Shown here piece after piece: positions 1 to 8,404 of a stretch of 14,555 nucleotides of DNA; within the stretch, counting starts at the first letter, position 1, and the number at the start of each line of letters is the position of its first letter. A program made the translations under genes and the position numbers. Source of the stretch: JAIRLS01 sp031551455 (GTDB lineage: Bacteria > Bacteroidota > Bacteroidia > Bacteroidales > UBA4181); assembly GCA_031551455.1 (NCBI GenBank), contig JAVBNP010000213.1, forward strand, positions 1 to 14,555. The letters run 5' to 3'. Under the pieces are notes generated by a model. It had not been told where the DNA came from. It saw only the letters and a list, made by a program, of their open reading frames with translations, and searched no databases.

Positions 1-33
1 AGATTGCTTCGTCGTTCCTCCTCGCAATGACGT
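1..33. repeat. Interspersed-repeat-like sequence at window edge
   Basis: The first 33 bases begin AGATTGCTTCGTCG and end CTCGCAATGACG, with ATTGC and GCAAT at either end able to pair. Read on the other strand this is a CGTCATTGCGAGG...GAAGCAATCT sequence. From memory, this resembles a short intergenic repeat seen in many copies in diverse bacterial genomes. Only one copy is present here and it touches the window edge, so its full length and copy number cannot be seen. It lies outside any convincing reading frame. Confidence 0.5.
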
Positions 34-289
34 TCATTTATGACTTTTTGAACTACACCAAGCAAAAACGAACGAATAAAAACAATTTTCCCGACCTTGT
101 TCCGATAATTTTAGAACATAATTTCAACGTTTAAGGCACATAACTGTTTAAGATATGACGTTCGGATAAATGCCGTGCGATTAATTTAAATCGTTTACCG
201 TGTGTTGCTTATGCCTATTCGGAATATACCGTGTTTAAATCCGAAATTCGACCGACGATCGGATAAAAACACGCCGGTGTATATGCTTA
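34..289. other. Non-coding stretch upstream of ruvA
   Basis: This AT-rich stretch holds no reading frame of believable length or composition on either strand. A weak hairpin is possible between ATCCGA (239-244) and TCGGAT (259-264), with a 14-base loop and a following A-rich run. It has no U-tract on the + strand, so I do not call it a terminator. No RNA gene or operator was recognised. The gene upstream of ruvA must end to the left of the window. Confidence 0.5.
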
Positions 290-321
290 TTGGTTAAACG
301 ATTAAATTTTGTGTACTTTTG
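290..321 (+). promoter_or_regulatory. Putative Bacteroidetes-type promoter of ruvA
   Basis: TACTTTTG at 314-321 is an exact match to the Bacteroidetes -7 consensus TAnnTTTG. A TTGG at 290-293 lies about 20 bases upstream, in the place expected for the -33 TTTG element. Transcription would begin near 328, about 20 bases before the ATG at 348. This supports 348 as the ruvA start, because the alternative TTG at 309 would lie inside the promoter. The call is by motif only. Confidence 0.5.
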
Positions 322-347
322 TCGGATATTTTCATAAAAACGGGCTT

Positions 348-944
348 ATGTATGATTTTATGGAAGGGCGTTTGGTGGAGTTAACTCCCATCTCGGCTAC
401 CTTGCAAACCGGAGGAATCGGTTATCTGATCCATATTTCGCTCAACACCTATACGGGGTTGCAATCTTTTCGGAATTCCGATACGTTGTGTAAACTTTAT
501 CTGCATCATGTGATCCGTGAAGATGCTCAACTGTTGTACGGTTTTCTCGACACGCGGGAACGTTCGTTTTTTCGTCTGTTGATTACCGTATCGGGTGTCG
601 GGGCTTCAACGGCCCGTATGATTCTTTCGTCGCTTTCGGCCGGTGAACTGCAAAAAGCCATTGCCGAAGGTAATGCCGGAGTGCTGAAAAACGTGAAAGG
701 AATCGGGCTGAAAACCGCGCAACGCATTATTGTCGATTTAAAAGACAAAATCGGCCAAGTTGCATCCGCCGATGATAATTTTTCGGTTTCGAACAATACT
801 TCGAAGGAAGAAGCGTTATCTGCTTTGGTGAATTTGGGTTTTACGAAGGCGTCGGTTGAAAAAGTCTTGGATAAAATTGCCGTCGGCAATCCGTCCGCAT
901 CTGTCGAGGACTTGATCAAAGAAGCGTTAAAATTCGGAATATAG
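348..944 (+). CDS. ruvA: Holliday junction branch migration protein RuvA
   Basis: RuvA is the DNA-binding subunit of the RuvAB complex. It binds four-way junctions as a tetramer and recruits the RuvB helicase for branch migration in recombinational repair. From ATG 348 the product has 198 residues, the usual length for the family. The three domains are visible: an N-terminal OB-fold (about 1-64, including the family pattern IREDAQLLYGF at 56-66), a middle domain with two helix-hairpin-helix motifs (GVGASTA near 83-89 and GIGLKTA near 118-124), and a C-terminal RuvB-binding domain (about 153-198, EEALSALVNLGF) after a Ser/Asn-rich linker. The frame is open back to a TTG at 309, but family members start MYxxxxG as at 348, and 309 falls in the likely promoter. 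sprA follows in the same direction with a 70-nt gap to its first usable start, so co-transcription is likely. The ruvA-sprA order is common in Bacteroidota. Confidence 0.96.
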   Translation: MYDFMEGRLVELTPISATLQTGGIGYLIHISLNTYTGLQSFRNSDTLCKLYLHHVIREDAQLLYGFLDTRERSFFRLLITVSGVGASTARMILSSLSAGELQKAIAEGNAGVLKNVKGIGLKTAQRIIVDLKDKIGQVASADDNFSVSNNTSKEEALSALVNLGFTKASVEKVLDKIAVGNPSASVEDLIKEALKFGI

Positions 945-948
945 GCTT

Positions 949-1014
949 ATCGGGACATTCTGTAAACATATTTTTTTATGGCTCTGCTGCGGAACAATAT
1001 TCTGCAACGAATTA
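949..1014 (+). other. In-frame signal-peptide-like extension of sprA without a start codon
   Basis: In the sprA frame, reading back from TTG 1015, the codons stay open to a TAA at 928-930. From ATC 949 they translate as IGTFCKHIFLWLCCGTIFCN, followed by ELLFA and then QTG. This is a textbook signal peptide: a positively charged n-region (K6, H7), a hydrophobic core, and an A-Q cleavage site after residue 25. No ATG, GTG or TTG lies in this frame between the TAA and 1015. The only ATG nearby (978) is in another frame. Candidate initiators are ATC 949, which has the better n-region, or ATT 970. A base substitution or sequencing error could also explain it. Confidence 0.55.
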
Positions 1015-4000
1015 TTGTTTGCCCAAACCGGGACGGATGGATTTCAAGAAGTCAAGCTGATTCCGCTCGAATATCGTTTTCCGAAACCCGATCCCAATCC
1101 GTATTTATATGGGGTACCCGGAGGAGGTTTGTATCTCAAACCTCCTTCGAACGTAAAAACGGAAATCGTATACGACGCGGCAAGTAATCGATATGTCTTC
1201 AAGGATAAAGTCGGAGCGTACGAATACGGAACGCCGTATTCGATGGATGTGCCCGATTACTTGAAGTATAACATGACCAAACAAAAGGAACTTAACTGGC
1301 AGGAAAGTTCCAAAAGATCGTTTGCCGGAGGGACGGACGGAAGTACGGGATTTATGCCTCAATTCAGTTTGGGCGGCGAAACATTTGACCGTATTTTCGG
1401 TACCAATGTCATCAGCATCGTGCCGCAAGGTTCTGCGGAATTGATATTCGGGTTAAATACCACGCGAACCGAAAACCCCAATTTGAGCGAAAGCGCGCGC
1501 AAAAATACCACCTTCGATTTTGATACTCGTTTGCAGGTGAATGTCGCCGGAACCATCGGCGATAAGATGCGGCTCGGGATCAACTACAATACCGAAGCGT
1601 CGTTCGATTTCGAAAACGAAGCTAAATTGGTGTATGAAGGGAAAGAAGACGAAATCATTCAAAAGATAGAAGCCGGTAACATTACCATGCCGCTGCCGGG
1701 TTCATTAATCAGCGGAAGCCAAAGCCTGTTCGGGTTGAAAACGGAACTGCAGTTCGGTAAATTATCCGTTACGGCGGTGGCTTCGCAACAAAAAGGCCAA
1801 ACGTCCACCATCGAAATCAAAGGCGGATCGCAAATCAACGAGTTCGAGTTGCGCGGCGACGAGTACGACGCCAACCGACACTTTTTTCTGGCACAATATT
1901 TCCGGGAACATTACGAAGGTGCACTCAAAACCATGCCGACGGTAACTTCGGGAGTCACCATCACCAGAGTGGAAGTATGGGTAACCAATCGGACCAACGT
2001 TACGCAGGACTCTCGAAATTTGGTGGCATTTATGGACCTCGGCGAAATGAATAACGATATATACCGACGGACAAATTTTGTAAGTACCAATTCAAACCCT
2101 CTACCCGACAACGATTCTACGGGTTTATACAACGGATTATACAGGAATGTGCGTGATATCGTTCGCAATTTCAACAGCAATATCAATAGCGAATTAAACG
2201 GTAAAGGATTAACATCCGGAGTCGATTTCGAAAAATTGCAAAATGCCCGTATGTTAACTGAGCGAGAATATTCTTTCCATCCCACGTTGGGTTATATTTC
2301 GCTTAATACGGCGCTCAATGCCGACGAAGTGTTGGGGATAGCCTACGAATATACATATCGCGGCAAAGTATACCGTGTGGGAGAATTGTCGCGTAGCGGT
2401 ATATCCGGAGATAAGGGATTGGTGGTGAAAATGCTGAAAGGAACCAATTTGGTGCCTAAGTATCCGACATGGAAGCTGATGATGAAGAATATTTATTCGC
2501 TTCAAGCATTTAATTTGGAGAAGAACGATTTCTATTTGGACGTGTTGTATGCCGACGATCGTTCGGGTAACCAAATCAATTACATTCCGGAGGACGCCGT
2601 CAGCAAGGATATTCTGTTGCGGGTGATGGGATTGGACAGATTGAATTCGCAACTCGACGCATATCCCGACGGAGTATTCGACTTTGTGGAAGGAATCACC
2701 ATCAACGCAAGCACCGGCAGGATGATCTTTCCCGTATTGGAACCTTTCGGCAAAACGCTCAAGGACCACCTTAAGAGTAAAGGCGTACCCGACTCGAAAA
2801 TCGACAAATACGTGTACCAAGCGCTCTACGATTCTACGTTAACCAAAGCGCGGGAAATTGCCGAGTTAAACAAGTTCTTGTTGCGTGGACGATACAGTTC
2901 GGAGGGAGGTTCGGAAATCACACTCAACGCCATGAACATACCCGAAGGTTCGGTGGTGGTGACCGCGGCGGGAAGTCGATTGGTGGAAAATGTCGATTAC
3001 ACGGTTGATTACAACATGGGGCGTGTCAAGATTTTGAATACCGGATTGCTCGAGTCGGGAACGCCGATTAAAGTGAGCGTCGAAAGTAATGCGTTGTTTG
3101 CGATACAGCAAAAAACCATGCTCGGGGCACACCTTAATTACAAATTTACCGATAATTTCAACATGGGAGCAACCGTTCTTCGGCTTACTGAGCGGCCTTT
3201 GACGCAAAAGGTCAACATCGGCGACGAACCGTTGGCCAACACCATGTTGGGTTTTAATACCAATTACAACACCGAATTGCCGTTTCTGACCACATGGGTG
3301 GATAAGCTTCCGCTCATTCATACCAAAGCTCCTTCGAGTCTCGATTTTTCGGGCGAATTTGCCCAATTGTTGCCCGGCGAGTCCAAAGCCGTGATGAACA
3401 AGGGAACGGCTTATATCGACGATTTCGAAGGCAGCGAAACATCGTACGATCTGCGGGCGTTTTCGACGTGGCATCTGTCGAGTATTCCGCAGGGTAATGG
3501 TTTGTTTAGCGAATCGAGTTTGAACGACGATTTGAACATCGGAAAAAACAGGGCGCGATTGGCGTGGTATACCATCGATCCTTTGTTCGTGAATCCGCAA
3601 TACATGAATTCGTCGACCACGCCCGATTACATCCGCAACAATCCGGATAAATACACAACGAGCAATTTTGTAAGAACCATTTACGAAGAAGAACTTTTTC
3701 CGAATAAAGAACACATTACGGGTATGCCCACCAACATTGCGGTGCTGAACATGGCATATTATCCGCGCGAACGCGGACCGTATAACTATGATGTGAATCC
3801 CACGGCTTATTCCAAAGGGGTTAAAAGCAACGGAGAATTGAATAATCCCGAAACGCGATGGGGCGGTATGATGCGGGAATTACCCACCACCGATTTCGAA
3901 TCCAATAACATCCAATTTATTGAATTTTGGTTGATGGATCCGTTTGTGGAAGATTTAAACAAACAACTCAAAGGCGGCAATTTGTATTTCAATCTGGGAA

Positions 4001-7000
4001 ATGTTTCCGAAGATATTTTGAAAGATGCTCGTAAATCGGCGGAACAAGGATTGCCTGTTGACGGCGATCTTAGTATGGTCGATTCCACCGAATGGGGTTA
4101 TGTGTCGAAAGTTCAGCCGATCGTTCATTCATTCGATAACAACAACCGCACATGGCAAGATGTCGGTCTCGACGGTATGGGCGACAGCCGGGAACGTCGA
4201 TTTTTCGGATCCGTTATCGATCAATTGGAAAGTATTCTCGATCAAAAAGCGATAACAGATGTTCGGAATGACCCGTCAACAGATAATTTTCGCTATTCCC
4301 GAGGTTCGGAGTGGGACGCCATCCAAGCAGACATTCTCACGCGCTACAAATATTTTAACGGTGTGGACCGCAACTCATCCCAAAGCGATTTTTCCAACAA
4401 TACGCTGCCCGACGAAGAGGATATCAATCGCGACAACACCATGAGTGAGACCGAAAGTTATTACCAGTATAAGGTCAGCTTGAAGCGTGAGGATCTTGTC
4501 GTCGGCAGTAATTATATCGTCGATAAAGTGGTCGGCAAAGATTCCATTACGGTGGACGGTCGGAAAGTGCCCAAATCCGATTGGTATCAATTTCGCGTTC
4601 CCATCACCGAATACGAAAAAGCTATCGGCGGGATACAGGATTTCAAATCCGTCCGTTTTATGCGGATGTTCTTAACCGACTGTCCCGATTCGTTAATTCT
4701 CCGTTTTGCCCGATTGGAGTTGGTTCGCGGCGAATGGCGTCAATACAACCAATCGTTCCAACCGGCCACTCCGGGAACTTCTACTCCCGAATCGGTGAAA
4801 GCGACTTTTGAAGTGGCTTCGGTTAATATTGAAGAAAATGCGGGAAAACAACCCATACCGTACATGGTGCCTCCGGGATTCGATCGCGCCGTGGACCAAA
4901 CCACCCGCGAAATGCAACAACTCAACGAACAGTCGATGCTTTTGCGCGTGAAGGAATTGTCCAACGGTGACGCCAAAGCGGTGTACAAAAACGTAACGTA
5001 TGACATGCGTCGTTACAAAAGTTTGGAAATGGAAATCCATGCCGAACAAATTCAAGATTATCCCTTGTCGGATGACGAAATGAGTGTTTTCATCCGAATC
5101 GGAACGGACTATCGCAACAACTTCTACGAATACGAAATACCGTTGAAATTAACACCATGGAATTTGTCCGAATACCGCGACATTGATGTTTGGCCCGAAG
5201 AAAATCACGTGGGCGTTGATCTCGGATCATTGCCTGACTTCAAGCAGGAACGCAATGATGCGATGCGACGTGATCCGAACATAAAACTCACCACCGTATA
5301 CGGAAAGGATTTGGAAGACGGAAAAAAACTGTATGTGTGCGGTAATCCGAATTTGGCAAACGTACGGGTGGTGATGATCGGGATTCGTTATCCGTCGGCT
5401 TCCGACCGGGCGGGAGAAACACGTTCGGTGGAAGTGTGGGCCAACGAATTGCGATTATCCAACGTCGATAAAAAGGGCGGATGGGCAGCCAACGGACGGT
5501 TGGCCGTTCGTGTGGCCGATTTGGCTACGTTTGCCGTTGTCGGCGAAACCATACAATCCGGATTTGGAAGTATCGATTCGAAAATAAACGATCGTTCCAC
5601 CACCGAGCAAAATTCGTATGATGTGTCGGCGGGCATTGAATTGGGAAAATTGTTCCCCGAAAATTTAAACGTTCAGATTCCTTTGTATGTCAGCTACGGT
5701 GAGCGGTTCGTTTCGCCGGAATACGATCCGACCAATCCCGACGTGAAAATGAAAGATGCTTTGGCCGCGCTTCCCAACAATGCGGCGCGCGATTCGCTTA
5801 AAAACCTCACGCAGGATTACACTCGTCGCAAGAGTCTTAATTTGACCAATGTGCGTGTAAACACCATTCATGAAAAACCGCGTTTTTGGAACCTGTCCAA
5901 TCTGACATTTAACTACGCGTATTACGAGACATATCGGCATACCGTCACTACGGAAAAGGATTTGGAGAAAAATTATACGGGAGGAATTATTTACGATTAC
6001 AGTACCATGCCGTTGAACATCGCTCCGTTACAGAAGGTGAGCTTCTTGAACAAGCCGATCTTCAGAATCATTCGCGATTTCAACTTTAATCCGAAACCCA
6101 ATCGCGTCTCATTGCGAACGGATATGGCGCGATCGTACTCGGAAATGAAGATGCGCAATATCGATAACCCCAACCTTATTATGGATCCGACGGTGGATAA
6201 GAATTGGATATGGGGACGGTATTTCGATATATCGTGGGATTTGGCCAAATCGCTCAAGTTCGATTTTTCGATCAGCAACGTGGCGCGTATCGACGAACCC
6301 ATCGGCGTGGTCGATAAGCACATGAAAGACGAATATGAGTTGTGGAAAGATTCCGTATGGCGGAACATCCGCAGCGGAGGTCGTCTTACCGATTACAGCC
6401 ACCGGTTTACGGCAACGTATACCGTACCGATCAATAAATTGCCGTTCCTCGATTGGACTTCGGCGTCGATAAGTTATACCGGAGAATATATGTGGGGCGT
6501 AGCGCCGATCAATGCCGATACCTCGTTTAATCCCGGTAATACCATCAGCAATCGGAATGCCATCAGTATTAACGGGCAATTAAACATGTCGACGCTTTAC
6601 AATAAAGTACCTTATTTCAGAAAGATTACCCAATCGTCGCGAAATCGGCAAGCGCCGGAACAACCGAAACAGTACAAAACCGTTACGTACGAACGAGCGG
6701 GGTTGAACATGAAAGCGGGTGAACCGCGAACCGTACGACATGACCTTAATACCCAAGATGTGGAGGTGAAACTGAGGGACGAGGACGGCAAGACGATTGA
6801 CGCAAATGTTCAAATACTCAATAACAATCAAGTGTCGATCACCACGGCAATTGATTTGCGAAAAGCTTCCGTCTTGGTTGCGGGGTCCATTGAAAAGAAA
6901 GGCGATCCGGTGGATTTTATTACCCAAAACCTTTTACGAATCCTGCTCGGGGTAAAAAGCATCGGCATTAATTACATACAAAACGGCAGTACGTTATTAC

Positions 7001-8352
7001 CCGGATATGCCCGATCGAGCAATATGTTCGGCGTGAGCGGTTCTGCTCCCGGTTGGCCCTTCCTGTTGGGTTGGCAGGATTACGGATTCCCCGATAGGGC
7101 TGCAGCAAGAGGATGGTTGGTGCAAGAAGAACAATTAAATAGCGCCGTGGCCATGACTCATACCAACAGTTTGACTGCTCGGGGCGTTTTCGAGCCTTTT
7201 CAAGGTATACGCATCACGTTGACGGCACTGAGGAGTTATACCGAAAATAGAACCGCTTATTACATTTGGGATCCGCAAACAAGTACTTATCCGGAAGATA
7301 TGCGTTCTCCACTCAGCGCGGGAAATTTCAGCATCACGGTAATCGCGTTGGGTTCGTCGTTCGAAAAACATGACCCCGATAAGAATTATTATTCGCAAAC
7401 ATTTGAAAAATTTAAGGAAAATCGTACCGTCATTGCTCGAAGAAGGGCTTCGGATTTAAAAGCAAGCGATGCGACGTACGATGCTGTTCCCGACGGAAAA
7501 GGAGGTTACGACGGCTTTAATTTGGAATCGCAGGCCGTGATGATTCCCGCTTTTTATGCCACCTATACGGGAAAAGATCCCGAAAAGGTGTCGTTGGATG
7601 ATTTTCCGTCGTATTGGAACATGTTGCCCAACTGGGAAGTTAACTTTGACGGGCTGAGTAATCTTTCTTTCGTGAAGAAATACTTCCGATCGGTCAGTTT
7701 GCGACACAGTTATAAAGCGGTGTATACCGTCGGCAGCTATGTGTCCAATTACGACTATAACGGCGATGTGGCAACGGCAGCTTCTTATAATCGCGATTTG
7801 CAAAATAATTTCATTCCGGAGAACGATATCGCATCCGCCAACGTCAACGAAATTTTCGGTCCGTTGGTCGGAATTGATCTGATGTTCCTCAACAGTCTTT
7901 CCACTCGATTCGAGATTCGCAAAGGGCGAAACATTATTCTGGGATTGGGTAACTTACAATTGACCGAGAACAATACGTCGGATTACATCGTCGGGGTCGG
8001 GTATATATTCAATCAAGTGCCGCTTGTCATCAGAACATTGGGAGGCGACAAGAAAAAATTGCAGAGTGACTTGAAAGTAAATGCCGATTTCTCGATTCGG
8101 GACAGTAAAACCTTAATACGTCGTGTCGGAGACATAACCGATGATACACAACAACAGGATCGGTTGCCGGTACAAGCTTCGGCCGGACAAAATGTGATGT
8201 CCGTCAAGCTTTCCGCCGATTACAAGTTAAGCAGCAGTTTTACGTTGACCGTATTTTTCGATCGTATCGTGAATACGCCGTTTGTATCGACTTCATATAA
8301 GAACTACAATACCAATTTCGGGTTCAGCATGAGATTTACGTTGATACAATAA
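1015..8352 (+). CDS. sprA: T9SS outer-membrane translocon SprA (Sov)
   Basis: SprA is the very large outer-membrane beta-barrel through which the type IX secretion system exports folded cargo. The Flavobacterium protein forms a single 36-stranded barrel that partners with PorV and a periplasmic plug. From TTG 1015 the product has 2445 residues, typical for the family (about 2,400-2,500). Diagnostic segments, with approximate residues: GTAYIDDFEGSETSYDL near 797, a WGGMMRELPTTDF...IEFWLMDPF block near 950-977, VWANELRLSN near 1474, then GGWAANGRL and a SGFGSID block near 1488-1521, and a C-terminal strand with FDRIVNTPFVSTS ending FTLIQ. The C-terminal half alternates aromatic and polar residues, as expected of barrel strands. 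TTG 1015 alone cannot be the true start because it would remove the signal peptide that an outer-membrane protein needs. The in-frame peptide at 949-1023 probably belongs to the protein, giving about 2,467 residues before processing. The last codons lie inside a palindromic terminator. Confidence 0.95.
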   Translation: MFAQTGTDGFQEVKLIPLEYRFPKPDPNPYLYGVPGGGLYLKPPSNVKTEIVYDAASNRYVFKDKVGAYEYGTPYSMDVPDYLKYNMTKQKELNWQESSKRSFAGGTDGSTGFMPQFSLGGETFDRIFGTNVISIVPQGSAELIFGLNTTRTENPNLSESARKNTTFDFDTRLQVNVAGTIGDKMRLGINYNTEASFDFENEAKLVYEGKEDEIIQKIEAGNITMPLPGSLISGSQSLFGLKTELQFGKLSVTAVASQQKGQTSTIEIKGGSQINEFELRGDEYDANRHFFLAQYFREHYEGALKTMPTVTSGVTITRVEVWVTNRTNVTQDSRNLVAFMDLGEMNNDIYRRTNFVSTNSNPLPDNDSTGLYNGLYRNVRDIVRNFNSNINSELNGKGLTSGVDFEKLQNARMLTEREYSFHPTLGYISLNTALNADEVLGIAYEYTYRGKVYRVGELSRSGISGDKGLVVKMLKGTNLVPKYPTWKLMMKNIYSLQAFNLEKNDFYLDVLYADDRSGNQINYIPEDAVSKDILLRVMGLDRLNSQLDAYPDGVFDFVEGITINASTGRMIFPVLEPFGKTLKDHLKSKGVPDSKIDKYVYQALYDSTLTKAREIAELNKFLLRGRYSSEGGSEITLNAMNIPEGSVVVTAAGSRLVENVDYTVDYNMGRVKILNTGLLESGTPIKVSVESNALFAIQQKTMLGAHLNYKFTDNFNMGATVLRLTERPLTQKVNIGDEPLANTMLGFNTNYNTELPFLTTWVDKLPLIHTKAPSSLDFSGEFAQLLPGESKAVMNKGTAYIDDFEGSETSYDLRAFSTWHLSSIPQGNGLFSESSLNDDLNIGKNRARLAWYTIDPLFVNPQYMNSSTTPDYIRNNPDKYTTSNFVRTIYEEELFPNKEHITGMPTNIAVLNMAYYPRERGPYNYDVNPTAYSKGVKSNGELNNPETRWGGMMRELPTTDFESNNIQFIEFWLMDPFVEDLNKQLKGGNLYFNLGNVSEDILKDARKSAEQGLPVDGDLSMVDSTEWGYVSKVQPIVHSFDNNNRTWQDVGLDGMGDSRERRFFGSVIDQLESILDQKAITDVRNDPSTDNFRYSRGSEWDAIQADILTRYKYFNGVDRNSSQSDFSNNTLPDEEDINRDNTMSETESYYQYKVSLKREDLVVGSNYIVDKVVGKDSITVDGRKVPKSDWYQFRVPITEYEKAIGGIQDFKSVRFMRMFLTDCPDSLILRFARLELVRGEWRQYNQSFQPATPGTSTPESVKATFEVASVNIEENAGKQPIPYMVPPGFDRAVDQTTREMQQLNEQSMLLRVKELSNGDAKAVYKNVTYDMRRYKSLEMEIHAEQIQDYPLSDDEMSVFIRIGTDYRNNFYEYEIPLKLTPWNLSEYRDIDVWPEENHVGVDLGSLPDFKQERNDAMRRDPNIKLTTVYGKDLEDGKKLYVCGNPNLANVRVVMIGIRYPSASDRAGETRSVEVWANELRLSNVDKKGGWAANGRLAVRVADLATFAVVGETIQSGFGSIDSKINDRSTTEQNSYDVSAGIELGKLFPENLNVQIPLYVSYGERFVSPEYDPTNPDVKMKDALAALPNNAARDSLKNLTQDYTRRKSLNLTNVRVNTIHEKPRFWNLSNLTFNYAYYETYRHTVTTEKDLEKNYTGGIIYDYSTMPLNIAPLQKVSFLNKPIFRIIRDFNFNPKPNRVSLRTDMARSYSEMKMRNIDNPNLIMDPTVDKNWIWGRYFDISWDLAKSLKFDFSISNVARIDEPIGVVDKHMKDEYELWKDSVWRNIRSGGRLTDYSHRFTATYTVPINKLPFLDWTSASISYTGEYMWGVAPINADTSFNPGNTISNRNAISINGQLNMSTLYNKVPYFRKITQSSRNRQAPEQPKQYKTVTYERAGLNMKAGEPRTVRHDLNTQDVEVKLRDEDGKTIDANVQILNNNQVSITTAIDLRKASVLVAGSIEKKGDPVDFITQNLLRILLGVKSIGINYIQNGSTLLPGYARSSNMFGVSGSAPGWPFLLGWQDYGFPDRAAARGWLVQEEQLNSAVAMTHTNSLTARGVFEPFQGIRITLTALRSYTENRTAYYIWDPQTSTYPEDMRSPLSAGNFSITVIALGSSFEKHDPDKNYYSQTFEKFKENRTVIARRRASDLKASDATYDAVPDGKGGYDGFNLESQAVMIPAFYATYTGKDPEKVSLDDFPSYWNMLPNWEVNFDGLSNLSFVKKYFRSVSLRHSYKAVYTVGSYVSNYDYNGDVATAASYNRDLQNNFIPENDIASANVNEIFGPLVGIDLMFLNSLSTRFEIRKGRNIILGLGNLQLTENNTSDYIVGVGYIFNQVPLVIRTLGGDKKKLQSDLKVNADFSIRDSKTLIRRVGDITDDTQQQDRLPVQASAGQNVMSVKLSADYKLSSSFTLTVFFDRIVNTPFVSTSYKNYNTNFGFSMRFTLIQ

Positions 8353-8391
8353 AAGGCGATCCGTGCGGATCGCCTTTTATTGTATCAACGT
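8338..8391. terminator. Perfect 26-bp-arm palindrome, likely bidirectional terminator
   Basis: Bases 8338-8363 and 8366-8391 are exact reverse complements, separated only by TG at 8364-8365. I checked this base by base. The GC-rich core GGCGATCC is flanked by AAAA on one side and TTTT on the other, so transcripts from either strand form a hairpin with a U-run. It sits between the convergent sprA and nucleotide-sugar dehydrogenase genes, which suits a bidirectional terminator. The left arm includes the last four sprA codons and its TAA (8350-8352). The right arm ends 13 bases before the stop codon of the convergent gene. Confidence 0.85.
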
Positions 8392-8404
8392 GTATGATGT
8401 TTGT

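Noticed and set aside
27..134. 35-codon + strand frame starting at ATG 27
   Set aside because: It starts inside the repeat-like sequence, has AT-driven composition (N, K and F rich) and no recognisable pattern, and such a length is expected by chance.
239..264. Possible hairpin ATCCGA/TCGGAT upstream of ruvA as a terminator
   Set aside because: It has only a six-base stem with a 14-base loop and no T-run following on the + strand.
309..347. TTG 309 as the ruvA start, adding 13 residues
   Set aside because: The extension overlaps the TACTTTTG promoter motif and does not fit the RuvA N-terminus, which begins at MYDF.
978..1187. + strand frame of 69 codons starting at ATG 978
   Set aside because: It is out of frame with sprA, overlaps the sprA N-terminal coding region, and its translation is rich in Arg and Ser with no family resemblance. 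It is useful only as a candidate start if a frameshift were present.
2254..3714. Long - strand frames opposite sprA (188 and 282 codons, and many shorter)
   Set aside because: They are antisense shadows of a strongly conserved coding region. The translations are rich in His, Arg, Ile and Val with no domain pattern, and no promoter or spacing supports them.
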